Of a stretch of 54,644 bases of DNA, positions 36,401-45,816 are shown in pieces. Source of the stretch: RGIG5050 sp045636065 (GTDB taxonomy: Bacteria; Verrucomicrobiota; Kiritimatiellia; RFP12; UBA1067). The stretch lies in the NCBI GenBank assembly GCA_045636065.1, contig JAZTWW010000011.1, forward strand, positions 1 to 54,644, given 5' to 3'. Below the pieces are notes generated by a model. The model had not been told where the DNA came from, did not search any database, and saw nothing but the letters and a program-made list of their open reading frames with translations. Each line of letters begins with the position of its first letter. Positions within the stretch are counted from its first letter, which is position 1. The position numbers and the translations under genes are program-made.

Positions 36401-37185
36401 CAAGCACCTCCTTCTTTCCTGCGCTCTCCGGCAAGGGCCTCGGCGAGAAGCCCCGCGCCGTGAAGCGTAAGCGTCGGGGCGAGCGCAAAGTCCAATCCTG
36501 CGCCGTCAAGCGCCCATCCCGCGAATCCGCCTGTGGCGACGAGCTTGAAGCCGCCGCCGAAATTCCTCTCCAATGTGGCTACGATCTCGCGCACCATGCC
36601 CCTGTAGCCGACGATCGCGCCGAAGCGCATCGCCTCCTCCGTGCTCGTTCCGATACGGGGGCATTCGCCACCGAGGCGCATCCTCGGAAGCTGGGCCGTC
36701 CGCTCGAAGAGATAGTCGCGCATGAGCGGGAAGCCAGGGGCGATCGCGCCGCCGCGCCAGACGCCGTCCTCGGTTATAACGGCGGCCGTGAAGGCGGTGC
36801 CGAAATCGCAGACTATCGCGGGCGTGCCGTAGACATCCACGGCGGCCGCCGCGTCGGCGAGCCTGTCGACGCCGATCGTTTCCGGCTTCGGGTAGTCGAG
36901 CGTGAACGTCCCGAGAGCCTCGACGGCCCTGTACGTTATCTTTATGAATGGGAGGCCGAGGGCCTTCGCCTGCGTGCGCCAGGCGCCGTCCGCCCCTGGA
37001 ACGACGGAAAGGTACGCGAGCGCGTCCGCGCCTCTCGTGCCGAGTATAGACGCAAGCGCCGCGCGCATCGCCACGGGGGATTTGAGAAGCCCTCCGTCGA
37101 CGTGCTTTACGCGCGTCACGCCGCCGCCACGCCACATTCCGGCGGCGGTGGAAGTGTTGCCTACGTCTACGACGAGAAGCCTCAT
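36400..37185 (-). CDS. coaX: Type III pantothenate kinase
   Basis: First step of CoA synthesis. 261 aa, ASKHA fold: DVGNTST (7-13) phosphate-1 loop, GVDRLADAAAA, CDFGTAFTAAVI (phosphate-2; the usual Asp-Phe-Gly-Thr-Ala) and GGAIAPGFPLM. The ATG at 37185 gives the normal family N-terminus; an in-frame ATG ten codons upstream lies inside nadC and is unlikely. Ribosome site is weak. Fourteen bases after nadC. Confidence 0.93.
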   Translation of the reverse strand: MRLLVVDVGNTSTAAGMWRGGGVTRVKHVDGGLLKSPVAMRAALASILGTRGADALAYLSVVPGADGAWRTQAKALGLPFIKITYRAVEALGTFTLDYPKPETIGVDRLADAAAAVDVYGTPAIVCDFGTAFTAAVITEDGVWRGGAIAPGFPLMRDYLFERTAQLPRMRLGGECPRIGTSTEEAMRFGAIVGYRGMVREIVATLERNFGGGFKLVATGGFAGWALDGAGLDFALAPTLTLHGAGLLAEALAGERRKEGGA

Positions 37186-37199
37186 CGCCAAGCCCCGGC

Positions 37200-38066
37200 C
37201 TAGACGGCCTTCCATTCAAGGGTGAGATCGACGCTACCCTGCGAATGCGTGAGGCATCCGAGCGAGATCGCGTCGACGCCCGTCGCCGCGACGGCCTTGA
37301 TCTTCTTCATCGTGATGCCGCCGGAGGCCTCCGTAAGCGAAATGCCCTTGCAGAGCTTAACGCACTTCTTCATCTCCGCGGGCGCCATGTTGTCGAGCAT
37401 TATCCACTCGGGCTTAGCCTTGAGGGCGGATCTGCATTCCCTCAGGCTCTCCACCTCCACCTCGACGGCGAGGCCGGGGAACTTGGCGCGCGCCGCCTCG
37501 ACGGCGAGATCGAGCCTGTCGGGGTCGCCGCCCTTCCAGAGCCTTCTATGGTTGTCCTTCATGAGGACGCGGTCGAAAAGCCCCATGCGGTGGTTCGTGC
37601 CGCCGCCGCACTTGACGGCGTACTTCTCGAGCGTGCGCATGCCGGGCGTCGTCTTGCGCGTATCGAGGATCATCGTGCCCCAGGGCTTCACGGCCTCGAC
37701 GAATTTCGCCGTCAGCGTGGCCGTAGCCGAAAGGCGCTGCATGAAATTGAGAACGGTGCGCTCCGCCTTGAGGATCGAGCGCGCGGAGCCTCTAAAAGAA
37801 AGGATCTCCTCGCCAGGCTCGACCTTCGATCCGTCCTTCTTCGCAATCTTCACCTTGAGCGAGGGATCGATGCGCCTGAAGATCGCCTTGGCGACGGTCG
37901 AACCCGCAACGACGCACGGGACTCGCGAGTAGATCTGGCCAGTAGCCTTGACGCCTTCATCGACAAGCGCTTCGCTCGTCGCGTCGCATCCGCCGTTCAG
38001 GTCTTCATCAAGAGCAAGGGAAATCACCGCGCCTACGCGCGGATCATCTGCAATATCACGGGGCAT
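37200..38066 (-). CDS. nadC: Nicotinate-nucleotide pyrophosphorylase (quinolinate phosphoribosyltransferase)
   Basis: Makes nicotinate mononucleotide from quinolinate in NAD synthesis. 288 aa: ERTVLNFMQRLSATAT, TRKTTPGMRTLEKYAVKCGGG, NHRMGLFDRVLMKDNH, EVEVESLRE and the C-terminal ASGGITMKKIKAVAATGVDAIS are all family motifs. AAAGGAG precedes the ATG. nadA and nadB are not in the window. Paired with coaX, so two cofactor routes share this unit. Confidence 0.95.
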   Translation of the reverse strand: MPRDIADDPRVGAVISLALDEDLNGGCDATSEALVDEGVKATGQIYSRVPCVVAGSTVAKAIFRRIDPSLKVKIAKKDGSKVEPGEEILSFRGSARSILKAERTVLNFMQRLSATATLTAKFVEAVKPWGTMILDTRKTTPGMRTLEKYAVKCGGGTNHRMGLFDRVLMKDNHRRLWKGGDPDRLDLAVEAARAKFPGLAVEVEVESLRECRSALKAKPEWIMLDNMAPAEMKKCVKLCKGISLTEASGGITMKKIKAVAATGVDAISLGCLTHSQGSVDLTLEWKAV

Positions 38067-38079
38067 GGAAAGGCTCCTT

Positions 38080-38307
38080 TCAGAGGAAGCGGATCTGATC
38101 CCAGCTCTGCGACATGTACATCACCATGAGGCCAAGGATCGCGAGGGAGGCGAGAGCCGCCACAAGCGAGACCGTGGTGAAGATCTTCGCACCGCCGGAC
38201 GGGGCGGGTGCGCTCTGGGGCATGTCGAGTTTGAAGCGATCAGCGACAACTGCGCCGCCAGGGGCGGGCGCGGGTGCGCCGGCAGGTGATGGTTTCTTGA
38301 TTTTCAT
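38080..38307 (-). CDS. Small single-span membrane protein, unknown
   Basis: 75 aa. Pro/Ala/Gly-rich N-terminus (KIKKPSPAGAPAPAPGG), then one hydrophobic segment at about residues 44-66 (TTVSLVAALASLAILGLMVMYM) and a short SQSWDQIRFL tail. No family recognised. A promoter ends six bases before its ATG, so the mRNA is probably leaderless. It stands 13 bases before nadC and heads that operon. Confidence 0.65.
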   Translation of the reverse strand: MKIKKPSPAGAPAPAPGGAVVADRFKLDMPQSAPAPSGGAKIFTTVSLVAALASLAILGLMVMYMSQSWDQIRFL

Positions 38308-38313
38308 GCCACT

Positions 38314-38342
38314 ATTTTACCACATTCCGCGCCTAAGCGCAA
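38314..38342 (-). promoter_or_regulatory. Promoter of the nadC operon, probably leaderless
   Basis: Minus strand -35 TTGCGC (38342-38337), spacer 17, -10 TAAAAT (38319-38314) preceded by TGG. The ATG of the small membrane protein is six bases away. Confidence 0.6.
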
Positions 38343-38361
38343 CGGTCAATTGAAAAAATGG

Positions 38362-39765
38362 TCACTTGAGTGAGCAGGGGCCGTTCTGGCAGCCGCCGGG
38401 GCAGGCCATCACCTCGAGGAAGTTGACGGGGATCTTGCCGGTGGCGTGCAGCCTTATGAGCGTACAGGTCTTGCGGTCGATGCCGTTGATCTGCTTCGAG
38501 TCGAGCTTGAAGCCGGGGATCTTCGAAGTGGCCTCGGTAAGGACCGCCTCGGTGACGCCGCAGCTCTTGGCGTAGTTGCGCGCAGTCGGATCGGCCGGGC
38601 GCACAAGAGGCCATTTCTCGCATGCGGCAGGATCGATGCCGCGCCCCTCAAGTATCGCCGCAAGCTCCTCGAAGGAAAGGACGTAGTCCACATCCTTGCG
38701 GCGGGCTTCGTCGCGCTTGGCGACGCATGGGCCGATGAAGACGGTCTTCGACTCTGGATCGCCCTTCTTGACGATCTCGCGCGCAAACACCATCGGGCTT
38801 GGCGTGAGAGAGACGTGCTTCATGAGGTCGGGCATGTGCTTCTTTACGAGATTGACCCACGCCGGACAGCACGATGTGGCCATGAACGTCTTCTGGTCCT
38901 TCTCCATGCGCTCGATGAATTCGGCCGTCTCGTGCGCGGTTGTCATCTCCGCGCCGAGCGCAACCTCCATCACGTCCGAGAAGCCGGCCTTTGCGCAGGC
39001 GGCGAGAAGCTTCTCGATCTCGCACGGGAACTGGCTCGACGCCGCCGGGGCTATCATCGCCACAAGCTTCTCGCCGCGCTTCATCGCGAGAAGGACGTCG
39101 ATGAGCTGCGAACGCTCCATCACCGCCGCGAACGGGCAGGCGATGAAGCACTTGCCGCAGAAGATGCACTTGTCGAAATCGATTTCCGCGATCCCGTGCC
39201 TGTTCTTCCTTATCGCGCCTACGGGACAGGCCTCCTCGCATGGGACGGTAGTCTTGACGATGGCGCGGTACGGGCAGGCCGCTATGCACTTGCCGCACTT
39301 GATGCAGAGATCCTGGTCGATGACGGAATTGCCGCCGACTATCTTTATGGCCTTCTTTGGGCACACGTAGACACACGGGCGAGAGAAGCATCCGCGGCAG
39401 TTGTGCGTCGAGACGACGCGCGCATCCGGGCATCCGCTGCAGGCAGGCCCGCACACGGAAAGAGGTGCGCCCGCCGGGTCGCCGCCATCCTGGCCCTCAC
39501 TGCCGGAGGTCCTGTCGGCGAGATACGCAGCAAGAGTCTTCGCCTCGTCCGTCTCCTCCTCGACGGATATGCCCAGAAGAGCCATAAGCCTGTACTTGAG
39601 CACCGCGCGGTCGTGGTATATGCAGCAGCGCGACGACTCGTCGTTTCTCGGGCGCATCTTGACGGGGATCCTGTCAAGCTCCTCGGCGACATTGCCCTCG
39701 TCGAAGGCGCGCACGATGCGCACCATAAGTTCGCGTCTGATGAATGTGGAAGCGTTGAGCATCAT
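38362..39765 (-). CDS. [FeFe] hydrogenase, group B (monomeric, ferredoxin-type clusters)
   Basis: 467 aa. N-terminal cysteine clusters (CGPACSGC, NCRGCFSRPCVYVCP), two 4Fe-4S ferredoxin motifs (CIKCGKCIAACP, CIFCGKCFIACP), then the H-cluster domain: L1 TSCCPAW (297-303), L2 GPCVAKRD (345-352), L3 MACPGGCQNGPC (453-464). These forms match group B enzymes rather than the well-studied group A; group B function is not settled. Two ATGs in a row start it; the second (39762) is better spaced from GGGAG. It overlaps the GH95 stop, so it is read with fucP and GH95. Maturases HydEFG are not in the window. The stop is followed by six T. Confidence 0.85.
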   Translation of the reverse strand: MMLNASTFIRRELMVRIVRAFDEGNVAEELDRIPVKMRPRNDESSRCCIYHDRAVLKYRLMALLGISVEEETDEAKTLAAYLADRTSGSEGQDGGDPAGAPLSVCGPACSGCPDARVVSTHNCRGCFSRPCVYVCPKKAIKIVGGNSVIDQDLCIKCGKCIAACPYRAIVKTTVPCEEACPVGAIRKNRHGIAEIDFDKCIFCGKCFIACPFAAVMERSQLIDVLLAMKRGEKLVAMIAPAASSQFPCEIEKLLAACAKAGFSDVMEVALGAEMTTAHETAEFIERMEKDQKTFMATSCCPAWVNLVKKHMPDLMKHVSLTPSPMVFAREIVKKGDPESKTVFIGPCVAKRDEARRKDVDYVLSFEELAAILEGRGIDPAACEKWPLVRPADPTARNYAKSCGVTEAVLTEATSKIPGFKLDSKQINGIDRKTCTLIRLHATGKIPVNFLEVMACPGGCQNGPCSLK

Positions 39766-42014
39766 TTCTCCCGGATTGGATTCTCAGGCGGGGTAATTAC
39801 CGTGAACATCTCCCTGCTGCCGCCGTTCATGGCCCATGAGGCGAGTTTGCCGTCCTTCCATTCGATGTCAACCGTTGCGCCGCCGCGCACCCTAAGCCCC
39901 TTCACCGAGCCGTTTCTCCATGACGGCGGCAGGGCGGGCAGTATTCTCAGGACGATCCTGCCGTTCTTGTCCGTCTCATGGCTCTGCACAAGCATCTCGG
40001 CGACCGCGGCGACCATGCCGAGATTGCCGTCTATCTGGAACGGGGGATGCGTGGCAAAAAGGTTGGGGAGCGTATTGTGCTTGAGAAGACCCGCAAGCAT
40101 CGCATCAGCCTTCTCGCCGCTTCCGAGGCGGGCCCAGAGCGCCGCACGCCAAGGCCAGGTCCAGCTGCGGCGCGAATCCTTCGTGGTGGTGCGGCCTATG
40201 CCGAGCGACACCTCGGCCGCCGCGGCAAACCGGGGAGTGGAGGATCTCGTGATGGTCGTACCCGGGTACACGGCGAAGAGGTGCGACGTATGGCGGTGTT
40301 CGTCGTGCTTGATGTCGATGTCCTGCTGCCACTCCTGGAGCTGACCCCACATGCCTATCTTGTTGCCTCCGAGGCGCGAAAGGACGGTTTTCAGATCAGG
40401 GCCGAATATCCCCTTCTCGATACCGAGCTTCTCCTCGGCGGCTATCGTCGCTTTGAGAAGCTCCGCCATCAGCTGCTGGTCGTGCATGACCCCGTCGACG
40501 ATCGGACCATGCTCGGGGCTCCACCCCTCCTTGACGAGAAGCGTCCCTTCCGGCCCCTCCTTGAGATGCGTGAGCATGAACTCCGTGGCTTCCTTGAGAA
40601 GCGGCCACGCCACCTCCTTGAGGAACTTCTCGTCGCGCATGAAAAGGTAATGGTCCCACGCCATGACGGCCATCCACGGCGCTCCGGCGAAGTTCCACTT
40701 CCAGCCGCCGCCGCCGAAGGCGTTGAGCGACGTGCGGTATGCAACCCCCTTCGATTCAGGGAAGGCGAAGCGCGTCTCGAGCGAAGCCGTGCGCCTCACC
40801 GCCATCAGATATGTGGCGAGAGCGTCCCACATCTCCGGAAGGTTCGCCGAATCGACGGCCCAGTAGTTCATCTGGAGATTGATGTTCGTGTGGTAGTCGC
40901 TGTGCCAGGCGGGCTTGTTGTCCTTGCACCAGATTCCCTGGAGGTTCGCCGGGAGCGAACCCGGGCGGCTCGAGGAAATGAGCAGATACCTGCCAAGGTT
41001 GAACTGCGTCTCGATGAGAGCGAGCTTGGCAGCGTCAAGCTTCGGCATGCCTGAAGCGAAAGCGCCCCTTCTGAAATACCTGAGGCGGTCGCGCGTGGAG
41101 CTGGCCTTCCACTGCTTCGTGCCCTCATCGCCGGAGATATCGAGCTTCACCCTGTCGTAGAACCTGCGGTAATCGGCCACGTGCCTTGCAAGGAGCGTGT
41201 CGAAATCGGCGTCGAAGGCTGTCCGGTACGGCTCGCAGACGCATCCGAGCCCGAAGTCCTCGCGCGAGGGATCGTAGCTCGTGCGCGCGCGCAGGTACAC
41301 GACGAGGTTCGTTCCGCCGTATGAATGCCAGTCCGTCCTTGCGGTGTAGGCAAGCCCGTTGGGAAGCGTGCCCGAGAAGGAAAGCGATGATTTGCTGAGG
41401 ATCTGCGTCGTCTCGCCGTGGGTTCCGGAAAGCCATATGGCGGCCGAGAACGGCTTCTCCGAGACGAATCTCAAGGCGATCACGTCATCCGGCGCGCTTG
41501 CGAACGCCTCGCGGAAGATCACCGCACCTTTGCCGCTTTCAAGCCCGTCAGGACCTGATTTAGCGCCCTTTTTCATCCTCACCACATGGACGGCGCGGGA
41601 AAGATCGAGGGCGCGCAGATACGAGCAGCCGTTTGTGACGCCGTCAAGGCCGCCGAACTCCACGATAAGCTCGCCGAAATTCTGGTAGTCGCCGACGGTC
41701 TCGTCGGTTGCGACGGACTCCACCTCGCCGGCGGCGCCGGAAAGGTTCCTGTCGCCGGTCCAGAGCGAGTCGCAGTTGAACTGCAGCGATTCGCGTTCTA
41801 TACCGCCCGTGAGCATGGCGCCGATGCGACCGTTCCCGATCGGGTAGCGCATCGCCTCCCAGGAATACGCGCCGGCCGGGGCGGGCCTGTGGTCGAACAC
41901 GACCTCGGTGGCGCCGGCCCCCGCGGCGGCCGGAAGCGGATGCGTGAGTGCAAATGCGGACACCATAAGCCCCACCGCCTTTCCGAGCGCCTTGGATGTT
42001 TCCTTGAATGTCAT
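39762..42014 (-). CDS. GH95 family alpha-L-fucosidase (or related glycosidase), secreted
   Basis: 750 aa. Signal peptide to about residue 31 (VSAFALTHPLPAAA), N-terminal beta-sandwich opening with RYPIGNGRIGAMLTGG and LQFNCDSLWTG, then an (alpha/alpha)6 barrel. The GH95 active-site pieces are present: HTNINLQMNYW (paired Asn), EGWSPEHGP (general acid Glu) and EHRHTSHLFAVYPG. GH95 includes 1,2-alpha-L-fucosidases and some galactosidases, so the exact linkage is open. With the FucP-like transporter 36 bases upstream it forms a fucose-release and uptake pair suited to mucin or milk glycans. Confidence 0.88.
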   Translation of the reverse strand: MTFKETSKALGKAVGLMVSAFALTHPLPAAAGAGATEVVFDHRPAPAGAYSWEAMRYPIGNGRIGAMLTGGIERESLQFNCDSLWTGDRNLSGAAGEVESVATDETVGDYQNFGELIVEFGGLDGVTNGCSYLRALDLSRAVHVVRMKKGAKSGPDGLESGKGAVIFREAFASAPDDVIALRFVSEKPFSAAIWLSGTHGETTQILSKSSLSFSGTLPNGLAYTARTDWHSYGGTNLVVYLRARTSYDPSREDFGLGCVCEPYRTAFDADFDTLLARHVADYRRFYDRVKLDISGDEGTKQWKASSTRDRLRYFRRGAFASGMPKLDAAKLALIETQFNLGRYLLISSSRPGSLPANLQGIWCKDNKPAWHSDYHTNINLQMNYWAVDSANLPEMWDALATYLMAVRRTASLETRFAFPESKGVAYRTSLNAFGGGGWKWNFAGAPWMAVMAWDHYLFMRDEKFLKEVAWPLLKEATEFMLTHLKEGPEGTLLVKEGWSPEHGPIVDGVMHDQQLMAELLKATIAAEEKLGIEKGIFGPDLKTVLSRLGGNKIGMWGQLQEWQQDIDIKHDEHRHTSHLFAVYPGTTITRSSTPRFAAAAEVSLGIGRTTTKDSRRSWTWPWRAALWARLGSGEKADAMLAGLLKHNTLPNLFATHPPFQIDGNLGMVAAVAEMLVQSHETDKNGRIVLRILPALPPSWRNGSVKGLRVRGGATVDIEWKDGKLASWAMNGGSREMFTVITPPENPIREK

Positions 42015-42050
42015 GCGTTTTTCTCCGGGTGCCGTGCGGGGAATGCCATA

Positions 42051-43589
42051 TCACGATTCCGCGCTCTTGCTCCGCCCGAAGGCGAGTGAATATGCGAGGA
42101 CCACTGCAAAGCAGATCGCGGGGATCGCGAACGAAGAGCGTATGAGCTGGGATGAAGTCTTGAGGTCGGGATCGAAGACGGCGTCGGCGCCGGGAACGAG
42201 CGACGCGAAGAAGCCGGAGCTCATTCCGCCGTCGATGACCTTGGCCATCCAGGGTGTTATTATCGCTCCGCCGAGGATCGCCATGATAAGCCCGGCCGCC
42301 CCGAGCTTGACGGTCCTCTGGTCAAGACCGCCGAGGGCTATCCCGTATATGGTCGGGAACATGAGCGACATGAAACCGGACATCGCAACGAGGCAGAGTA
42401 TATTTGCCGAGAACGGGAGACCGCCTACTGTGAAGAGGATCGATGTCGGCAGGTACATCACGCCCGCGCAGCAGACTATCGCCGCCACGGCGAAAGCCGC
42501 CATAAGCTTGGCGGGGTTCACGTACTTCATAGCCCACGTCGCCACCCAGCGGCATATGATGAAAAGCGTGATCGCTATCGTATAGTAGAGGGCGCCCTGC
42601 GCAGGCGTTACGCCAAGCTCCTTCTGGCAGTAGAGGTTGAGCCACGTCCAGGCGGCTATCTGAACGCCCACGTAGAAGAACTGCGCGATTACGCCGAACC
42701 AGTACCTTGGGGTTCCGAGGAGCTTACCCAGCATCGAGCGGTAGCGGGATGTGGCCAGTATGTAGAAGAACGGCCCGACCATGCTGGAGAGGATCCAAAG
42801 GACCTTGTCCATGTCGGGGAAGAGCCAGTTGATGGCGACCATCGGCAGAAGCGTGCACACAAGCGCTATCGCGACGGTCGACATGTTGGCGGCGGTCGTC
42901 CTCTTCCCGAGATCGGCCTGGCGCGGCGCCTTGCCGGCGAGGAAGAACATCCATATTAGCGCCGCTATCGCGCACAGCCCCACGTAGGGCGCGCACACCC
43001 AGAAGAGCTCGTTGTGGATGATCCCCTGGCGCGTCGCCTCGTCCATCAGGGCGCGCTCCTCGGCCGTTGCGGGGTTCAGGTGGGAAAGGATCAGCTGCTG
43101 CGCGAGGACGATTCCGCACATCGACCCCACCGGGTTGAACATCTGGGCGAAGTTGAGCCTTCTCACGGCGGTCGACTGGTCGCCCAGGGAGAGGACGTAC
43201 GGGTTGCACGTCGTTTCAAGGAGCGAACATCCGCCCGCAACGATGAATATCGCTATGAAGTATATGTCGAAACTCTGGTGTATGCAGGCGGGGATGTACA
43301 TGAGCGCGCCCGTTATGTATATCGCAAGCCCGATCAGCACGCCCTTCCTGTAGCTCAGCTCCTCCGCAAGGACGGCCGCGAATATCGCAAGGACGGCGTA
43401 CGCGCCGTAGAACGCGACCTGGACGAGCCCTGCGCGGGACTGGTCCATGGTGAATATCCTCTGGAACGCGGGCACAAGATTGTCCGTCATGTTGTTCAGT
43501 ATGCCCCAAAGCGCGAAGCATGCCACGAGCATGGCGAATATGCCGCGCAGTCCGCGCGGAACGACAGGTGCGGAAGGAATATTGTTCAT
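42051..43589 (-). CDS. fucP: FucP-like sugar:H+ symporter (MFS, FHS family)
   Basis: 512 aa with about twelve membrane segments. FALWGILNNMTDNLVPAFQRIFTMDQSRAGLVQVAFYGAY is the FHS signature region with the Asp/Asn pair, and SLLETTCNPYVLSLG is the FucP motif. L-fucose is the likeliest substrate given the GH95 gene next to it. A promoter ends seven bases before the ATG, with no ribosome site, so the fucP mRNA is predicted leaderless. Followed by GH95 and a group-B hydrogenase. Confidence 0.85.
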   Translation of the reverse strand: MNNIPSAPVVPRGLRGIFAMLVACFALWGILNNMTDNLVPAFQRIFTMDQSRAGLVQVAFYGAYAVLAIFAAVLAEELSYRKGVLIGLAIYITGALMYIPACIHQSFDIYFIAIFIVAGGCSLLETTCNPYVLSLGDQSTAVRRLNFAQMFNPVGSMCGIVLAQQLILSHLNPATAEERALMDEATRQGIIHNELFWVCAPYVGLCAIAALIWMFFLAGKAPRQADLGKRTTAANMSTVAIALVCTLLPMVAINWLFPDMDKVLWILSSMVGPFFYILATSRYRSMLGKLLGTPRYWFGVIAQFFYVGVQIAAWTWLNLYCQKELGVTPAQGALYYTIAITLFIICRWVATWAMKYVNPAKLMAAFAVAAIVCCAGVMYLPTSILFTVGGLPFSANILCLVAMSGFMSLMFPTIYGIALGGLDQRTVKLGAAGLIMAILGGAIITPWMAKVIDGGMSSGFFASLVPGADAVFDPDLKTSSQLIRSSFAIPAICFAVVLAYSLAFGRSKSAES

Positions 43590-43596
43590 GATGGGT

Positions 43597-43625
43597 ATTC
43601 TACCCTATTTGACCGCATTTTGCAA
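43597..43625 (-). promoter_or_regulatory. fucP operon promoter, probably leaderless
   Basis: Minus strand -35 TTGCAA (43625-43620), spacer 17, -10 TAGAAT (43602-43597). ATG seven bases downstream. Confidence 0.65.
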
Positions 43626-43656
43626 CGATAAGTTTTCGGCGGTCGCAGGTGCCTAT

Positions 43657-44325
43657 TTACATCATGACGTGCCAGAGGACGCAGAAGAAGTGCGAGATCG
43701 TCGCTGCAAGGACGAACGCGTGCCATACGGCATGGTGGTAGGGGATACCCTTGAGCATGTAGAAGAACGCGCCTATGGTGTACAGCCCGCCGCCGAGGAA
43801 GAGCCACATCGTGCCGTAGCCGCCAAGCTCGGAGATTATCGGCGAGACGGCGAATATGGCGGCCCAGCCCATGCCGATGTATATGAGCGTTGAGACGAGC
43901 CTGAACCTTCCGGCCGTGAATGCCTTGAATACGACGCCCGCTATCGTAAGGCCCCATTCAATCCCGAAGATCGTCCAAGCCAAACCGGGGTGCGACGGCC
44001 TTAGCGTAACGAGCGTAAAGGGCGTGTAGCTTCCCGCGATAAGGAAGTAGATCGACATATGGTCGAACTTCTTGAGGATCTGCTTCGCCGGAGGGTACGT
44101 AACGGCATGGTACGCCGCGCTCATCGAATAGAGGAGTATGATCGACGAGCCGAATATGGCCGCCGAGACGACCTTCCACTCCACATCCGACCCGCTTGAT
44201 ACGGCAGCCCAGACCATCAGCGCTATCATCGCCGCGCCGAGGTGGCTTCCGATCACGTGGAGGATGGTGTGCATCACCTCCTCCGCAGCCGTGTAGTCCC
44301 TGCCCGATTTCCTGAATATGCTCAC
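43657..44325 (-). CDS. Haemolysin III family (PAQR/YqfA) membrane protein
   Basis: 222 aa, seven membrane segments. HVIGSHLGAAMIAL, SAAYHAV, KKFDHMSIYFLIAGSYTPF and HHAVWHAFVLAATISHFF are the PAQR motifs whose His/Asp residues bind a metal. Function in bacteria is unclear; related to adiponectin receptors with possible lipid hydrolase activity. I use the GTG at 44325, nine bases after AAGGAG; a TTG at 44343 overlapping the DUF192 stop is the alternative. Confidence 0.83.
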   Translation of the reverse strand: MSIFRKSGRDYTAAEEVMHTILHVIGSHLGAAMIALMVWAAVSSGSDVEWKVVSAAIFGSSIILLYSMSAAYHAVTYPPAKQILKKFDHMSIYFLIAGSYTPFTLVTLRPSHPGLAWTIFGIEWGLTIAGVVFKAFTAGRFRLVSTLIYIGMGWAAIFAVSPIISELGGYGTMWLFLGGGLYTIGAFFYMLKGIPYHHAVWHAFVLAATISHFFCVLWHVMM

Positions 44326-44339
44326 CTCTTTAAGCTCCT

Positions 44340-44624
44340 TCAATTCGCACTTGCCGTTTCAAGCACCTGCCTCGCGCGCCATCCGCCCCATACGAACGGC
44401 CTCCACGGCCTTATGCCGCGAACGGTCTTGACCGGCCTGCCTTCGCCGTCGAGAAACGTCGCATCAATGGGGAACGACATGAAAAGCGTATGGATCGCGT
44501 TGCACCTTTTTATGAGAAGACCTTCACCTGCGGGGAGGGACTTGGCACCAATGAGACCTTTGGCGCGCTCGGCGAACGTGCGCGCCACCCGTGCCGTTAC
44601 GCCACATATCTCGACCGTATCCAT
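44340..44624 (-). CDS. DUF192 family protein
   Basis: 94 aa. RAKGLIGAKSLPAGEGLLIKRCNAIHTLFMSFPIDATFLD matches the small beta-barrel DUF192 core (usual form GLM...MWM.NT..PLD). No signal peptide here, though many relatives are exported. The ATG at 44624 is 18 bases after the tRNA-Ser 3' end; codons further upstream would lie in the tRNA. Function unknown. Confidence 0.75.
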   Translation of the reverse strand: MDTVEICGVTARVARTFAERAKGLIGAKSLPAGEGLLIKRCNAIHTLFMSFPIDATFLDGEGRPVKTVRGIRPWRPFVWGGWRARQVLETASAN

Positions 44625-44641
44625 CTCAAGCCCGCCAATGC

Positions 44642-44731
44642 TGGCGGAAGGGGGGGGATTCGAACCCCCGGTAGACTTGCGCCTACACAACCTTTCCAAG
44701 GTTGCACCATCGACCACTCGGACACCCTTCC
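44642..44731 (-). tRNA. tRNA-Ser (anticodon GGA)
   Basis: Minus strand, 90 bases with encoded CCA (44644-44642). Acceptor GGAAGGG/CCCTTCC, D arm TCCGAGTGGTCGA, anticodon stem CAACC/GGTTG with loop TTGGAAA (anticodon GGA, reads UCC/UCU), long variable arm GTAGGCGCAAGTCTAC, T loop TTCGAAT. The large variable arm confirms serine. Confidence 0.97.
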
Positions 44732-44749
44732 ACGTGAAAAACGGCTAAG

Positions 44750-44778
44750 ATTTTATCATTTTCCTGTTCCAAAATCAA
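44750..44778 (-). promoter_or_regulatory. tRNA-Ser promoter
   Basis: Minus strand -35 TTGATT (44778-44773), spacer 17, -10 TAAAAT (44755-44750) preceded by TGA. It overlaps, back to back, the plus-strand promoter of the ABC ATPase gene. Confidence 0.65.
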
Positions 44779-44795
44779 GAGGAAAATGGTAGAAT
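44767..44795 (+). promoter_or_regulatory. Promoter of the ATPase-miaA-ATPase operon, probably leaderless
   Basis: -35 TTCCAA (44767-44772), spacer 17, -10 TAGAAT (44790-44795) preceded by TGG. The ATG at 44803 is seven bases on; no ribosome site at the right distance. Confidence 0.6.
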
Positions 44796-44802
44796 TTAAT
44801 CC

Positions 44803-45812
<1,010 letters not shown>

Positions 45813-45816
<4 letters not shown>

